Assembly: GCA_029338875.1 (NCBI GenBank)
Contig: JAQYBF010000026.1
Coordinates: 1 to 49,088, forward strand
DNA from: Lachnospiraceae bacterium
GTDB taxonomy: Bacteria; Bacillota; Clostridia; Lachnospirales; Lachnospiraceae
Direction of reading: 5' to 3'
Length of the DNA stretch: 49,088 bases
Part shown: positions 25,074 to 33,625 of the stretch, one piece after another
Position numbering within the stretch: the stretch's first letter is position 1
Layout: the number at the start of each line of letters is the position of its first letter
Notes under the pieces: generated by a model
Told to the model about the DNA's origin: nothing
The model's database searches: none
Seen by the model: only the letters and a program-made list of their open reading frames with translations
Translations under genes and position numbers: made by a program

Positions 25074-26053
25074 ATGTCTTCGAATGAAAACATGAAACAG
25101 GAAAACGTGAATCTCAGAACGGATCACGCTGATCACGAAAACCAAAGCCCAGCGGAAGGTCGACCGGAAAGACCATGTATTCCACCACTGCCCAGATCTG
25201 CGGCGCTCTGACCAATATCGTCATGGACCCCATCATGATCTACGGCCTTCTCGGCATGCCGGCCATGGGTGTAGCCGGTGCTGCCTATGCCACCGTACTC
25301 GGCCAGTTTGTTTCCTGGATCATCGCCTTCATCCTGCAGATCACAAAGAATAAGGAGATTGCCAGCGGTATCTCCTATCTGAAGCCCAATCTCAGTCTGA
25401 TCCGGGGCATCTATTCGGTCGGTGTCTCCGCCATCATCATGCAGGCTCTGATGAGCTTCATGACCTACGGTGTCAATATAATCTTCGGCCGTGTTTCCGC
25501 CAGCGCCGTCAGCGCCTATGGAATTTTCTACAAGATCCAGCAGTTTGTCTATTTCGCAGGCTTCGGCCTTCGGGATTCGATCACTCCGCTCATTGCCTAT
25601 AACTATGGCCGCGGCTCCTATAAGAGAGTAAAGGAAGGAATCAAGTGGGGCCTGATCGATACAACAGTGGTCATGGTGATCGGACTTCTGATTCTTCAGC
25701 TCTTCGCCCATCCTCTGGCAAAGGTTTTCGGACTGACCAGCCAGACCGAGGAGCTCTGTGTCCTGGCTATGCGGATCATCTCCACCGGATTTATCTTTGC
25801 CGGCGTCAATATCGCATCCCAGGGCGTCTTCCAGGCCCTGATGTCCGGAAACAACTCTCTCGTGGTCTCCTTCTTACGGCTTCTGGTGATTCCTCTGCCC
25901 CTGGCCTACATTTTCACCTGTCTCCCCAAGGCAAATTTCCTCATGTGGTGGGCCTTCCCGATCGGTGAAGCGGTCGCCTGCATCGCCGCCGTCTTCCTTC
26001 TGAAGAGGATCTACAGGAAGCGGGTCCTGACTATGAAAATCTGGAAGAAATAA
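25074..26053 (+). pseudogene. MATE efflux transporter with internal deletion
   Basis: The original start is probably ATG at 25074, which has AAAAGGAGTAG just before it, but that frame ends at a TGA after 44 codons. The later frame, open after a TGA near 25130, encodes MYSTTAQICGALTNIVMDPI at 25175 and continues for 292 residues with six membrane segments: the C-terminal two thirds of a MATE multidrug transporter (full length about 450). About 150 residues, including the first membrane segments, are missing and the two parts are out of frame. A short protein could start at 25175, but no Shine-Dalgarno site is seen. A non-functional gene is most likely. Confidence 0.8.
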
Positions 26054-26191
26054 AGACCTTGACAGGTCATAATCACGGAAGGACAAGCCATGAAAGATTA
26101 GCCTTGAAATAAGGGAAAATCACCTTGCCAGAGCTTTCTCCCCTGTGGCATACTGTATCAGGATTTTAATGATTGCAGGGGGAAGAAAGAA

Positions 26192-26830
26192 ATGAGGGAA
26201 TTTCCGAAAAGAATCATCATGACCATATGCGGCGTCTCGATCTCAGGACTTTCGGTCGGGCTTTTCTCCTATTCCCATATGGGTCTTGACCCCTTCCAGG
26301 TCTTCGCCCACGGGACCTGGAACGCCCTGACACGGGCTCTGCCTCTCGATTTCGGGACCTATTATGCGATCTTAAACGCCATCCTTCTTGTCATTATTTT
26401 CTTCTGGAACCGGAAAAAGATCGGCCTCGGCACTATCATCAATCTCTTTCTGATCGGCTACTTTGCCGAGTTCATGGAGTTCATCTTAAGAAAGATAGAC
26501 CCCGATCCCAATTTCCTTTTTCGCATGATCTCTCTTCTGGCAGGCATTGTGATCATGTGCATGGCGTCCGCCCTCTACTTTACGGCAGATCTCGGTGTCT
26601 CCACCTACGATGCCGTGGCTCTGACGATTTCCGAACGCCATCCCCGATGGAGCTTTAAATTTATCCGGATCACAACGGATTTGATCTGCGTCATCCTCGG
26701 CGGCCTCCTCGGAGGAACCATAGGGATTGGAACCATCATCACAGCCTTTTTCATGGGGCCTCTGATCTCTTTCTTCAACCGCCATCTGGCAGAGCCTCTC
26801 TTATATGGAAATGCAAAAAAGGACGCCTGA
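26192..26830 (+). CDS. YczE/YyaS/YitT-family membrane protein
   Basis: This is a 212-residue integral membrane protein with about five hydrophobic segments. The motifs GLSVGLFSYSHMGLDPFQVF near residue 19 and ADLGVSTYDAVALTISE near 130 are a repeated signature (LGxxPxD-like) of the YczE/YitT family. The function of this family is not established; some members sit beside transport or surfactin genes. It has GGGGGAAG before the ATG. Its stop codon lies inside the loop of the terminator that follows. Confidence 0.75.
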   Translation: MREFPKRIIMTICGVSISGLSVGLFSYSHMGLDPFQVFAHGTWNALTRALPLDFGTYYAILNAILLVIIFFWNRKKIGLGTIINLFLIGYFAEFMEFILRKIDPDPNFLFRMISLLAGIVIMCMASALYFTADLGVSTYDAVALTISERHPRWSFKFIRITTDLICVILGGLLGGTIGIGTIITAFFMGPLISFFNRHLAEPLLYGNAKKDA

Positions 26831-26845
26831 ACGGCGTCCCTTTCT
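26821..26845. terminator. Bidirectional terminator overlapping the yczE-like stop codon
   Basis: GGACGCC (26821-26827) pairs with GGCGTCC (26833-26839) and the loop contains the TGA stop. T tracts flank both sides, CTTTCT on plus and TTTTTT on minus, so it serves both the plus gene and the minus Gfo/Idh remnant. Confidence 0.75.
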
Positions 26846-26852
26846 ATATCAA

Positions 26853-27716
26853 TCACATTTCTTCAGGATATTTCATTCCCCAGTCATTTCTGCATCTGGT
26901 CATGATCCCCATGACATCTCTGGTGTAGGAAAGATGGGTGATAGCATCCACTTCCGGTGCATCCAGTGACAGGGCCTGTTCCTTTCCGGAACCACCTGCA
27001 GCTCCACTGCCTGAGCCGCCTGCAGCGTTTTCCTTCGAATCTTCCATCAGTGAAACCGCCTTCTCCATGTCGCTTACCTCATAGGAGAGGGCTTTTTTCA
27101 TTTCTCCGCACTCAATGACCTCCTGATGGCCGTCTTCCGTATAAGTAATAACAGCCTTCATGGCCCTGGGATAGTCGTAGATCTCGACGTAGCCTTTGTC
27201 AAAGGAAATCGTTCCCCTCTTGGGCTGCTTGGCGTGAAAGGACAGAATCACCGTGGCCATCTCGCCCTTCGAATTCATAAGAAGAATCGAATCCTGCTCA
27301 TCCACTCCGGTCGGCGCATAGCGGACCTGGGACTGGATCTGATCCGGGCATTCGCTCATGAACCAGCGGACAAAGGACAAAGCGTAGACGCCGATATCCA
27401 GCATGGCGCCTCCGGCCAGATTCTTATTGAAGAAGCGATTGGCCATGTTGTATTCCTTGTAGCTTCCGAAATTCATTTGAATCAGCCTGAGCTCGCCCAG
27501 TTTTCCGGAAGCTATGATGTCATTCAGCTTCTGATAGATCGGCATATGATAAAGGGTCATAGCTTCAGCCAGGATCACATGGTTTTCCTCTGCCAGACCA
27601 ATGGCTTCCTCCAGCTCCCCGGAATTCAGGGTGATCGATTTCTCGCAGAGGACGTGCTTTCCTGCCTTCAGAGCCTTCCTTAAATAATTGATATGGGTAT
27701 TATGAGGGGTGGAAAT
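26853..27716 (-). pseudogene. 5'-truncated Gfo/Idh/MocA-family oxidoreductase
   Basis: Homology can be read from ISTPHNTH at 27716 through KHVLCEKS, AEAMT and GGAMLDIGVYAL to the end, 287 codons. ISTPHNTH and EKS are the family's second nucleotide and catalytic motifs (Lys in EKS). The first 60 or so residues with the GxGxxA NAD motif are missing; upstream codons are unrelated and reach an in-frame TAG near 27747. A Gly/Ser-rich insertion (GGSGSGAAGGSGKE) lies near the C-terminus, unusual for the family. Without the Rossmann start it should not bind NAD. The remaining frame could start at GTG 27578, giving 241 residues. Confidence 0.75.
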
Positions 27717-27804
27717 TTTTCGAAGAATCCGGAAATAAAATTTATATCCGGGTGTCTAATCGCCGATACTAATGGCAGGAGTAGAATCAAATCCGCTTTT
27801 TCAA

Positions 27805-27853
27805 AAATATAGATCTCCGACAGATAAATTGTCTGTCAAATCGGTCTATATTT
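27805..27853. repeat. Interrupted inverted repeat upstream of the unknown gene
   Basis: AAATATAGA (27805-27813) pairs with TCTATATTT (27845-27853); inside, CCGA-CAGA pairs with TCTG and TCGG with small bulges, around TAAATTG. The AT-rich 27717-27968 gap holds nothing else I recognise, apart from the Shine-Dalgarno site GGGAGG before the gene at 27969. Confidence 0.5.
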
Positions 27854-27968
27854 CAGAAAGCATTCCGAAAAGATGGATTTTGATTTCAGAATATGTACAG
27901 GGGATTAAACAGACTTGTTTATTAAACTACATATTTTTACATCTTGATTTTTATTATGGGAGGTAAAT

Positions 27969-28544
27969 ATGTCTAACGTAGGATCTATTGCATCGATTGA
28001 AGGTGGAAATTATATCGAGTCCAGTGACATGCAGAGCAAGTGGGCTGCTGTAAAGGAGCACGCTACTGCCATTCATGCCAGCCATTCCCAGGCTCAGGTA
28101 CAGGGCCAGGATCAGACAGCTGTTACCCCTGCAACCCAGCAGGCCGCCAAGGCAGTTGCCATGCCGGAAGGCAAGTCCACCGGCGTCCGTTCCGGAAATT
28201 CACAGGGAAATAATTCCTCCAATGGTCAGGCTGCCAAGGGTCAGACAGGCAGTGCCGACAATGCTTCGGCTGTTCAGACAGCTGCCCGTCAGCTTCAGGC
28301 CATGCAGAAGAAGAGTTCCAACGACGACAGTACAAATTCCAGTGATGATAGCGAACTGAACTCCGTCCGCGACAAGGTCAGCCGCGGAGACGATCTGTCC
28401 AGTTCCGAACTGGCTCTTCTCAAGGAAAAGGATCCGGCTCTCTATTCCAAGGTCATGCAGTCCATGCTGGCCAAGACCTTTGAGAGTCAGAACAAGCACG
28501 TCCAGGAAGTACTGGCGGGAGCTCACTTCTCGGCAGAGGCCTGA
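27969..28544 (+). CDS. Hypothetical low-complexity protein
   Basis: I do not recognise this 191-residue protein with confidence. There is no signal peptide or membrane segment. Residues 20-45 are rich in His, Ala and Gln, 60-130 in Asn, Ser, Gln and Asp and probably disordered. The last 60 residues look folded: ELNSVRDKVSRGDDLSSSEL, then LLKEKDPALYSKV and a short helix. That pattern (LSSxELxLLKExxPxLY) resembles a small module seen in other hypothetical proteins of Lachnospiraceae, from memory. A strong Shine-Dalgarno site (GGGAGG) and a clean terminator show a real, expressed single gene. The N-terminal GSIASIEGGNY could be a contact or export patch; this is speculation. Confidence 0.7.
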   Translation: MSNVGSIASIEGGNYIESSDMQSKWAAVKEHATAIHASHSQAQVQGQDQTAVTPATQQAAKAVAMPEGKSTGVRSGNSQGNNSSNGQAAKGQTGSADNASAVQTAARQLQAMQKKSSNDDSTNSSDDSELNSVRDKVSRGDDLSSSELALLKEKDPALYSKVMQSMLAKTFESQNKHVQEVLAGAHFSAEA

Positions 28545-28598
28545 GTTGTCAGGACTGGCCATCGAATCGGCCATGGATTCCTATAAAGCTAAAACTAA

Positions 28599-28650
28599 AG
28601 AGAGCTATCTGAAGCCATTTCTGGCGGACGATAGCTCTCTTTTTCTTTTC
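28599..28650 (+). terminator. Terminator of the hypothetical gene
   Basis: AGAGAGCTATC (28599-28609) pairs perfectly with GATAGCTCTCT (28630-28640), followed by TTTTCTTTT. Confidence 0.85.
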
Positions 28651-28670
28651 CCTCTTCTATTTTCTCTTAG

Positions 28671-28728
28671 GAAATGGAAGGCCTTTGCAGCAACTATTCC
28701 AGCTGCCACTTTGGTTTCCATTTCACTT
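28671..28728 (-). terminator. Long hairpin after the permease-dehydrogenase fusion
   Basis: GAAATGGAA near 28672 pairs with TTCCATTTC near 28720, with GCAGC/GCTGC pairing inside. It has no clear T tract, so termination is only possible. Confidence 0.35.
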
Positions 28729-28749
28729 CATTAATTTTAATTCTTGTAC

Positions 28750-31425
28750 TTACAGCGCAGCTTTATAGAGCTCTGCAATCTTTTCCTTGGTATAGGATCC
28801 CGGCGTATTGATAAGATTTCCTGCGGAAACCTTCATGCAGTTCTCGGTCAGCCAGGGGATATCCTCCTCCTTGATTCCAAGATCCTTCAGCGTTACATCC
28901 AGATCCAGCTTGTGAAGCAGGGAGCGGATCTTTCCGGAACAGTCCTCTGCGGTAAAGCCGCCGAGAATACGGGCCAGACGTCCAAACTTGACACGGTTGT
29001 AGGAATACTCGGAATCGAGAACGACCGGAGCCAGAGCCGCAAGGCCTTTTCCGTGAACGGCATCGGTCTTTCCGCTGACCGGATGCTCCATGCCATGGGC
29101 CAGGGTGACGCCGGCGGTGTTTATGACCATGCCTCCAAATGTAGACCCGAGCGTCAGTGCGGCCCAGGCATCGTCACTTTCCTCTCCCCTGTAGAGCTTA
29201 ACCAGGTTTTCTGCGATCAGAGGAATTGCATAGAGGCAGAGGGCATCGGTCAGAGGCTGGGCATTTCTTGCGGTATAGGCTTCAATGCAGTGACACAGGG
29301 CATCGAAGCCGACCGAAGTCAGAACACTCTTCGGCATAGTCTTCATGAGATCCGGATCGACAATCGAATCCTTGGCAACAATGGCCGGTGTACGAAGGGA
29401 CTTCTTGTCGCCGGTCTTCGGATCTGTAAGAACGGCAAAGCTGTTTGCTTCCGAACCGGTACCGCAGGTGGTCGGGATCAGGATCAGAGGCAGGGCCTTG
29501 TTTCCGACGGCTCTTCCGAAGATATAATCCGAGATATCTCCGTCATTCTCCGCCATAAAGGCAATGGCCTTGGCACAGTCCATAACACTTCCGCCGCCGA
29601 CGGCCAGGATAACTTCCACTCCAAGCGACCTGGCCAGCTTTGCTCCTTCCAGAGCAGTCGTAGTCAGAGGATTCTGTGTGACCTTATCGAAGATCTCGCA
29701 GACCATGCCTTCCTTCTCCATCAGGCCCTTGACCTTATCGAGAAGGCCGGACTTCTTGGCACTGGATCCTCCGCAGACGATCAGGGCCTTCTTTCCATAG
29801 GCACTGGCCAGCTTTCCGGCCTCCATGACCTTTCCTGCTCCGAAATGGATGTTGACCGGAAGGAAATAGCTGAAGCTTTCCGCCATAAGGGGAATCTCGT
29901 CCGAAGCAGCCTCTTCCTTTTCCAGAGCCTTCTCCACATTCCAGACAACTCCGGCAGTTTCTCCGGTTTCTTCCTCTGCCGGAGCCTCCTTGCCTTCCAT
30001 GATGGCATTGAGAGGTGCATAATAACCGAACTTATCCTTATATACAGCCTTGCATCCGATGACAAAGAAGATACCGAGTACAAACCAGAGACCTGCCATC
30101 AGCCATTCCTGAGGAGCCAGGGCTGCGCCGGATCCGGGTACGATATAGAGGAGAAGCATAAGGCCGGACATGATAACGGCCAGGGTACCTGCCAGCTTAC
30201 CGAACTTAACCTTGTAGGGTCTCGGCATGGTGGGTTCCTTTTCCCTTAAGATCAGGAAGGAAAGAGAGACCATGAAGTAGGCAAGGACACATCCGAAGTT
30301 ACCTGCATCAGAAACCCATACCAGCATCTTCCGTCCTGCGAAGGGAGCCAGCATACTTAAAATGCCGATCAGCCAGATGGCTGTGGTCGGAGTCTTATGC
30401 TTGGGGCTTAATTTCTTAAAGACCCGGGGAACCATGTAGGACTCAGCCATGGAATAGATGGCACGGCTGCCGCCCAGCATGAAGGAGTTCCAGCTCGTGA
30501 TGATACCACACATACCGGCGATAATGATGACCTTGGACATGGCCTCGCTGTGGAAGGCCTTTGCCATGGCATCGGCTGTAACCAGACCGGTCGTTGCATA
30601 GGAATTTACAATGGACTTGGAATCCATGACATAGCCGACTGCAAAGATAACCAATGCATAGAAGGAGATCGCCAGGATAATGGAGAGAAGAAGGATCTTT
30701 CCGATCTTCTTTAAGGGAACGTTGATTTCCTCAGCAGCCTGGGGGATAACATCAAATCCGATGAAGAAGAAAGGACTGACAGCGGCGACTCTTACGATAT
30801 TGCTGAAAATACTTCCGGTAGAAGATCCGTTGAAGACCTGTCCGTCCAGATTGGAAGGAGTCCCGGAGAAAAGAGACGCGACAACCAGTGCAATACCTGC
30901 CGCACCGATGGCAACGGTAAGAATGGTCTGTAAGATAGCGGCGGTCTTTGCTCCCATCAAATTGATGATGGTGATCAGGAAGGCAAAGATCACGGCAACT
31001 GCAACCCAGGAAGCATAGATATCAAATCCTGCCACCGTATACATGTAGCCCTTCAGGAAGCCGGGCCAGAGATAAGTAATGATGGTCGGGAAGGCACAGG
31101 CCTCGAAACATACGACACTGACATAGCCTAAAATGATGGCCCAGGTACATACGAAGGAACCGTAGGGGCCCATGGCTCTCATGGAGAAGACATGCTCGCC
31201 GCCGCACTCCGGCATGGCCGGTGTCAGCTCGGCGTAGGTCAGGCCGATGAAGAAAATCATAACGCCGCCCAGAAGGAATCCGAGCATGGCACCGATAACA
31301 CCGGCCTTCTCAATCCAGTCTCCGGACTGTACGACCCAGCCCCAGCCGATCATGGCGCCGAATGCAATGACTAGAATATCCCAGGAACTAAAGACCCGGT
31401 TGAAGTTTGAATCTTTTTCTTTCAT
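28750..31425 (-). CDS. APC-family amino-acid permease fused to iron-dependent alcohol dehydrogenase
   Basis: One uninterrupted 891-residue frame joins two complete proteins. Residues 12-465 are an APC-superfamily permease with about twelve membrane segments (IAFGAMIGWGWVVQSGDWI at the start, FDVIPQAAEEINVP near 224). Residues 470-512 are an acidic linker. Residues 515-891 are a group III iron alcohol dehydrogenase: GGGSVMD (610-616), PTTCGTGSE (651-659) and iron ligands D708, H712, H777 and H791 (the last pair 14 apart as in FucO). The substrate would be delivered from the membrane directly to a cytoplasmic NAD(P)-linked reductase or oxidase. It begins two bases after the kinase stop, with AAAGGAG inside the kinase gene. 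I know of no such fusion. Substrate unknown. Confidence 0.9.
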   Translation of the reverse strand: MKEKDSNFNRVFSSWDILVIAFGAMIGWGWVVQSGDWIEKAGVIGAMLGFLLGGVMIFFIGLTYAELTPAMPECGGEHVFSMRAMGPYGSFVCTWAIILGYVSVVCFEACAFPTIITYLWPGFLKGYMYTVAGFDIYASWVAVAVIFAFLITIINLMGAKTAAILQTILTVAIGAAGIALVVASLFSGTPSNLDGQVFNGSSTGSIFSNIVRVAAVSPFFFIGFDVIPQAAEEINVPLKKIGKILLLSIILAISFYALVIFAVGYVMDSKSIVNSYATTGLVTADAMAKAFHSEAMSKVIIIAGMCGIITSWNSFMLGGSRAIYSMAESYMVPRVFKKLSPKHKTPTTAIWLIGILSMLAPFAGRKMLVWVSDAGNFGCVLAYFMVSLSFLILREKEPTMPRPYKVKFGKLAGTLAVIMSGLMLLLYIVPGSGAALAPQEWLMAGLWFVLGIFFVIGCKAVYKDKFGYYAPLNAIMEGKEAPAEEETGETAGVVWNVEKALEKEEAASDEIPLMAESFSYFLPVNIHFGAGKVMEAGKLASAYGKKALIVCGGSSAKKSGLLDKVKGLMEKEGMVCEIFDKVTQNPLTTTALEGAKLARSLGVEVILAVGGGSVMDCAKAIAFMAENDGDISDYIFGRAVGNKALPLILIPTTCGTGSEANSFAVLTDPKTGDKKSLRTPAIVAKDSIVDPDLMKTMPKSVLTSVGFDALCHCIEAYTARNAQPLTDALCLYAIPLIAENLVKLYRGEESDDAWAALTLGSTFGGMVINTAGVTLAHGMEHPVSGKTDAVHGKGLAALAPVVLDSEYSYNRVKFGRLARILGGFTAEDCSGKIRSLLHKLDLDVTLKDLGIKEEDIPWLTENCMKVSAGNLINTPGSYTKEKIAELYKAAL

Positions 31426-31427
31426 AG

Positions 31428-32027
31428 TCAGACTCCTTTCTCTTCAAGCATTTCGATCAGCATGAGAAGATACTGTGCGGTCTTCTCCCATCCAAGGAGG
31501 CTGCTGTCAATCATGATATGGCGGTTTCTCCGGTCGCCCCGGTAGGTTCCTGTAATGTATTTATGTCTGGCGTGATTCTGTTCGTCATTATAGGAAACAA
31601 TTTCCTCTGCCTTGGCCTTATTGACCTTATCCATGTCCATAACCGCCTGCACCCGTACTTCCTCAGGTGCATAGATGAAGACGTTCAGAACATCATCCCG
31701 GTCCTTCAGGATATAGTCGCTGCTTCGACCGATAATGACGCAGGAGGATTTCTCCGCGAACTGATGGATAACCTGAAACTGGGCCGAGATAACCCGGTTG
31801 GTCAGGTTGGCGTAACGGGGACCAAGTGAAGTATCGAAGGAATAATGGACGCCTTTTTCCACATCCGCCTTCTCTACCAGGTCCTTTTCTACACCGATCT
31901 GCTGTACGACCTTGTCCACAAGATCTCTGTCGTAATACTCAATGCCCAGTGCTTTCGCAAGCATCTGGCCGATCTGCGGACCGCCTGCGCCGTATTCGCA
32001 TCCGATGGTGATTACGATGTGTTTCAT
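31428..32027 (-). CDS. Cytidylate kinase-like P-loop protein
   Basis: This is a 199-residue protein of the cytidylate kinase-like family. The P-loop is GCEYGAGGPQIGQMLAKAL near the start, followed by YDRDLVDKV and the lid region (VIIGRSSDYIL, then DVLNVFIYAPEEVRVQ). The frame extends to 32147, but ATG at 32027 has AAAGGAG and gives the family N-terminus MKHIVITIG. The true acceptor is unknown; housekeeping CMP kinase is a different subgroup. Its stop lies two bases before the permease-dehydrogenase start, so both are coupled and a role in that pathway or its control is likely. Confidence 0.8.
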   Translation of the reverse strand: MKHIVITIGCEYGAGGPQIGQMLAKALGIEYYDRDLVDKVVQQIGVEKDLVEKADVEKGVHYSFDTSLGPRYANLTNRVISAQFQVIHQFAEKSSCVIIGRSSDYILKDRDDVLNVFIYAPEEVRVQAVMDMDKVNKAKAEEIVSYNDEQNHARHKYITGTYRGDRRNRHIMIDSSLLGWEKTAQYLLMLIEMLEEKGV

Positions 32028-32079
32028 ACGGTACTCCTTTCCGAACTCCCACTTTTTAAACCATTGGGGCGTTTCAATG

Positions 32080-32111
32080 AAAAAGCCGCCGAATGATCTC
32101 CATTCGACGGC
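32080..32111 (-). terminator. Terminator after the ornithine cyclodeaminase-like gene, in the kinase leader
   Basis: GCCGCCGAATG (32085-32095) pairs with CATTCGACGGC (32101-32111) with one wobble; the minus strand continues TTTTTCATT. The kinase start is 53 bases beyond. Upstream, CTGACA and TAATAA 17 bases apart could be a promoter, so the hairpin may also act as a leader attenuator for the kinase-permease operon. Confidence 0.7.
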
Positions 32112-32228
32112 TCCCTTGCCTGAATTTATTATTTTAGGAAAATTCAATTGTCAGCCGGTCTGAACTTCATCCCGATCCACCTTTCGATCGAACCCGAAAC
32201 TTCATCCCGGTCTATATTTCTCTCAGAC

Positions 32229-33365
32229 TTAGGCCATCAGAGGCTTGTCCCAGAGATGAAGCGGAGTTCCGATGCCCTCCTTCAGGGCTTTCTTGTAGCA
32301 TACGGTAGCCCAGGCGACATCCTCGACCGGCATTCCGCCGACCGAATAAATGATGATCTCGTCATCACTTTCTCTGCCCTTCTGCTTACCGTTGATGATC
32401 TTTCCGACATCCTTGATATCGTCATCGGTGATCAGGCCTTCATGCTCCATATCCATGAACTTGGTGCCGACCATGGTGACATTACCATAGGTAGGATAAG
32501 GGAACTCGCTGGCCCATGCTTTATAGAGACCAAGAGCATCAACAGCAAGGGTGCAGTCCTTTACAAGGAAGTCCTTGTCAAATTCAACGCCGCCGGGGCA
32601 GGCGATGGTACAGCCGGGCTTTACCCATTCCTTCTCAACTTTGGGATACTTGCTCAGATCATGTCCGCTGGTAGCTGCGAAGCCGACCACATCGGAATCC
32701 CGGACACAGGCCTCCAGGGTATCAACCTTCTCGATCTTCAGATCCGGATATTTCTCCCTGGCGAATTCTGTGAACTCATCGATACCTCTCTGACTTCTGC
32801 CCTTGATCTTTACAAGCTCGATCTCGGGGCAGGCATCCATGATCGCTTCAAAGGTAGTTCTTCCGATAACGCCGGGTCCGCAGATGCCGGCGATCTTGGA
32901 ATCCTTCTTTGCCAGATGCCGTAAACCTGCACCTGCTGTTGCACCGGTACGATAGGCACTGATCAGATTGGCTGACATGAAAGCCTTGGGAGCTCCGGTG
33001 TCCTTATCGGTCAGGATAAACATGAGGATGGAACGGGGCAGGCCCTTCTTCTTGTTCTCCATGTTGGATCCGTACCATTTCACACCGGCATTGTCAAAGG
33101 GTCCGCCGATATAGGCAGGCATTGCCATGAATCTTCTGTCCTCGCCCTTGCCGGAAGGCATTTCAGGGAAAGGAGATTCCTCAGGGAAGGCAAGCTTGGT
33201 GCCGTGAGAATAATGGTTCTCGCCGCCCATCATGAAGTCGCCCAGATCCAGAAGCTTTAAAACCTCTTCCATGGCATCGACGCAGCCGTGCATGTCAGTA
33301 ACGCCAGCCTTTACCATGTCCTCTTCATTTAAAAATAGAAAGTCAACTGCCGGATACTCACTCAT
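32229..33365 (-). CDS. Ornithine cyclodeaminase / mu-crystallin-family protein
   Basis: This is a 378-residue member of the ornithine cyclodeaminase family (usual length 320-360). SANLISAYRTGATAGAGLRHL (about 128-148) is the family's substrate and catalytic region, and IAGICGPGVIGRTTFEAIMD holds the NAD-binding GxGxxG-like loop (GPGVIG). A central 80-residue region and the C-terminal SVGGMPVEDVAWATVCYKKA complete it. Members cyclise or reduce amino and imino acids with NAD(P); some annotated relatives are called tyramine oxidase subunit B, which I can only recall, not verify. It lies divergent from an AraC regulator and upstream of the kinase-permease operon, so it probably belongs to the same catabolic system. 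Confidence 0.85.
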   Translation of the reverse strand: MSEYPAVDFLFLNEEDMVKAGVTDMHGCVDAMEEVLKLLDLGDFMMGGENHYSHGTKLAFPEESPFPEMPSGKGEDRRFMAMPAYIGGPFDNAGVKWYGSNMENKKKGLPRSILMFILTDKDTGAPKAFMSANLISAYRTGATAGAGLRHLAKKDSKIAGICGPGVIGRTTFEAIMDACPEIELVKIKGRSQRGIDEFTEFAREKYPDLKIEKVDTLEACVRDSDVVGFAATSGHDLSKYPKVEKEWVKPGCTIACPGGVEFDKDFLVKDCTLAVDALGLYKAWASEFPYPTYGNVTMVGTKFMDMEHEGLITDDDIKDVGKIINGKQKGRESDDEIIIYSVGGMPVEDVAWATVCYKKALKEGIGTPLHLWDKPLMA

Positions 33366-33453
33366 ATTCTTTTTCCTCCTGTCCTGTTTTTAACAAGATC
33401 TGCTGAAAGTCTTTCCGACTTTCAAAAGAACTTCTGAAAGCTAAAAAGAAATA

Positions 33454-33506
33454 CAAAAAGACGCCCGGACACCGGCTGATCTCAAGCCAGCGGTCTGGAC
33501 GTCTTT
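33454..33506 (-). terminator. Terminator hairpin in the ornithine cyclodeaminase-like leader (candidate attenuator)
   Basis: AAAGACG at 33457-33463 pairs with CGTCTTT at 33500-33506 and extends inward (CCGGAC, CGGCTG region) with small bulges; the minus strand continues TTTTTGTATT. It lies 90 bp before the gene start with only the divergent AraC gene upstream. Confidence 0.65.
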
Positions 33507-33625
33507 GTCTCTTTCCTCTTCATTTGCACAGTATTTTCACATTGACAGGGGTAAAATTATTGTAAATTTCGGAACTGTCGATTAGAATACAATGAGAAAG
33601 AAATTTATACCTTAATTTAGTTCCT

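Noticed and set aside
28744-30249. 501-codon plus-strand frame opposite the dehydrogenase part of the fusion gene
   Set aside because: The minus frame has intact dehydrogenase motifs through the whole length; the plus frame shows none.
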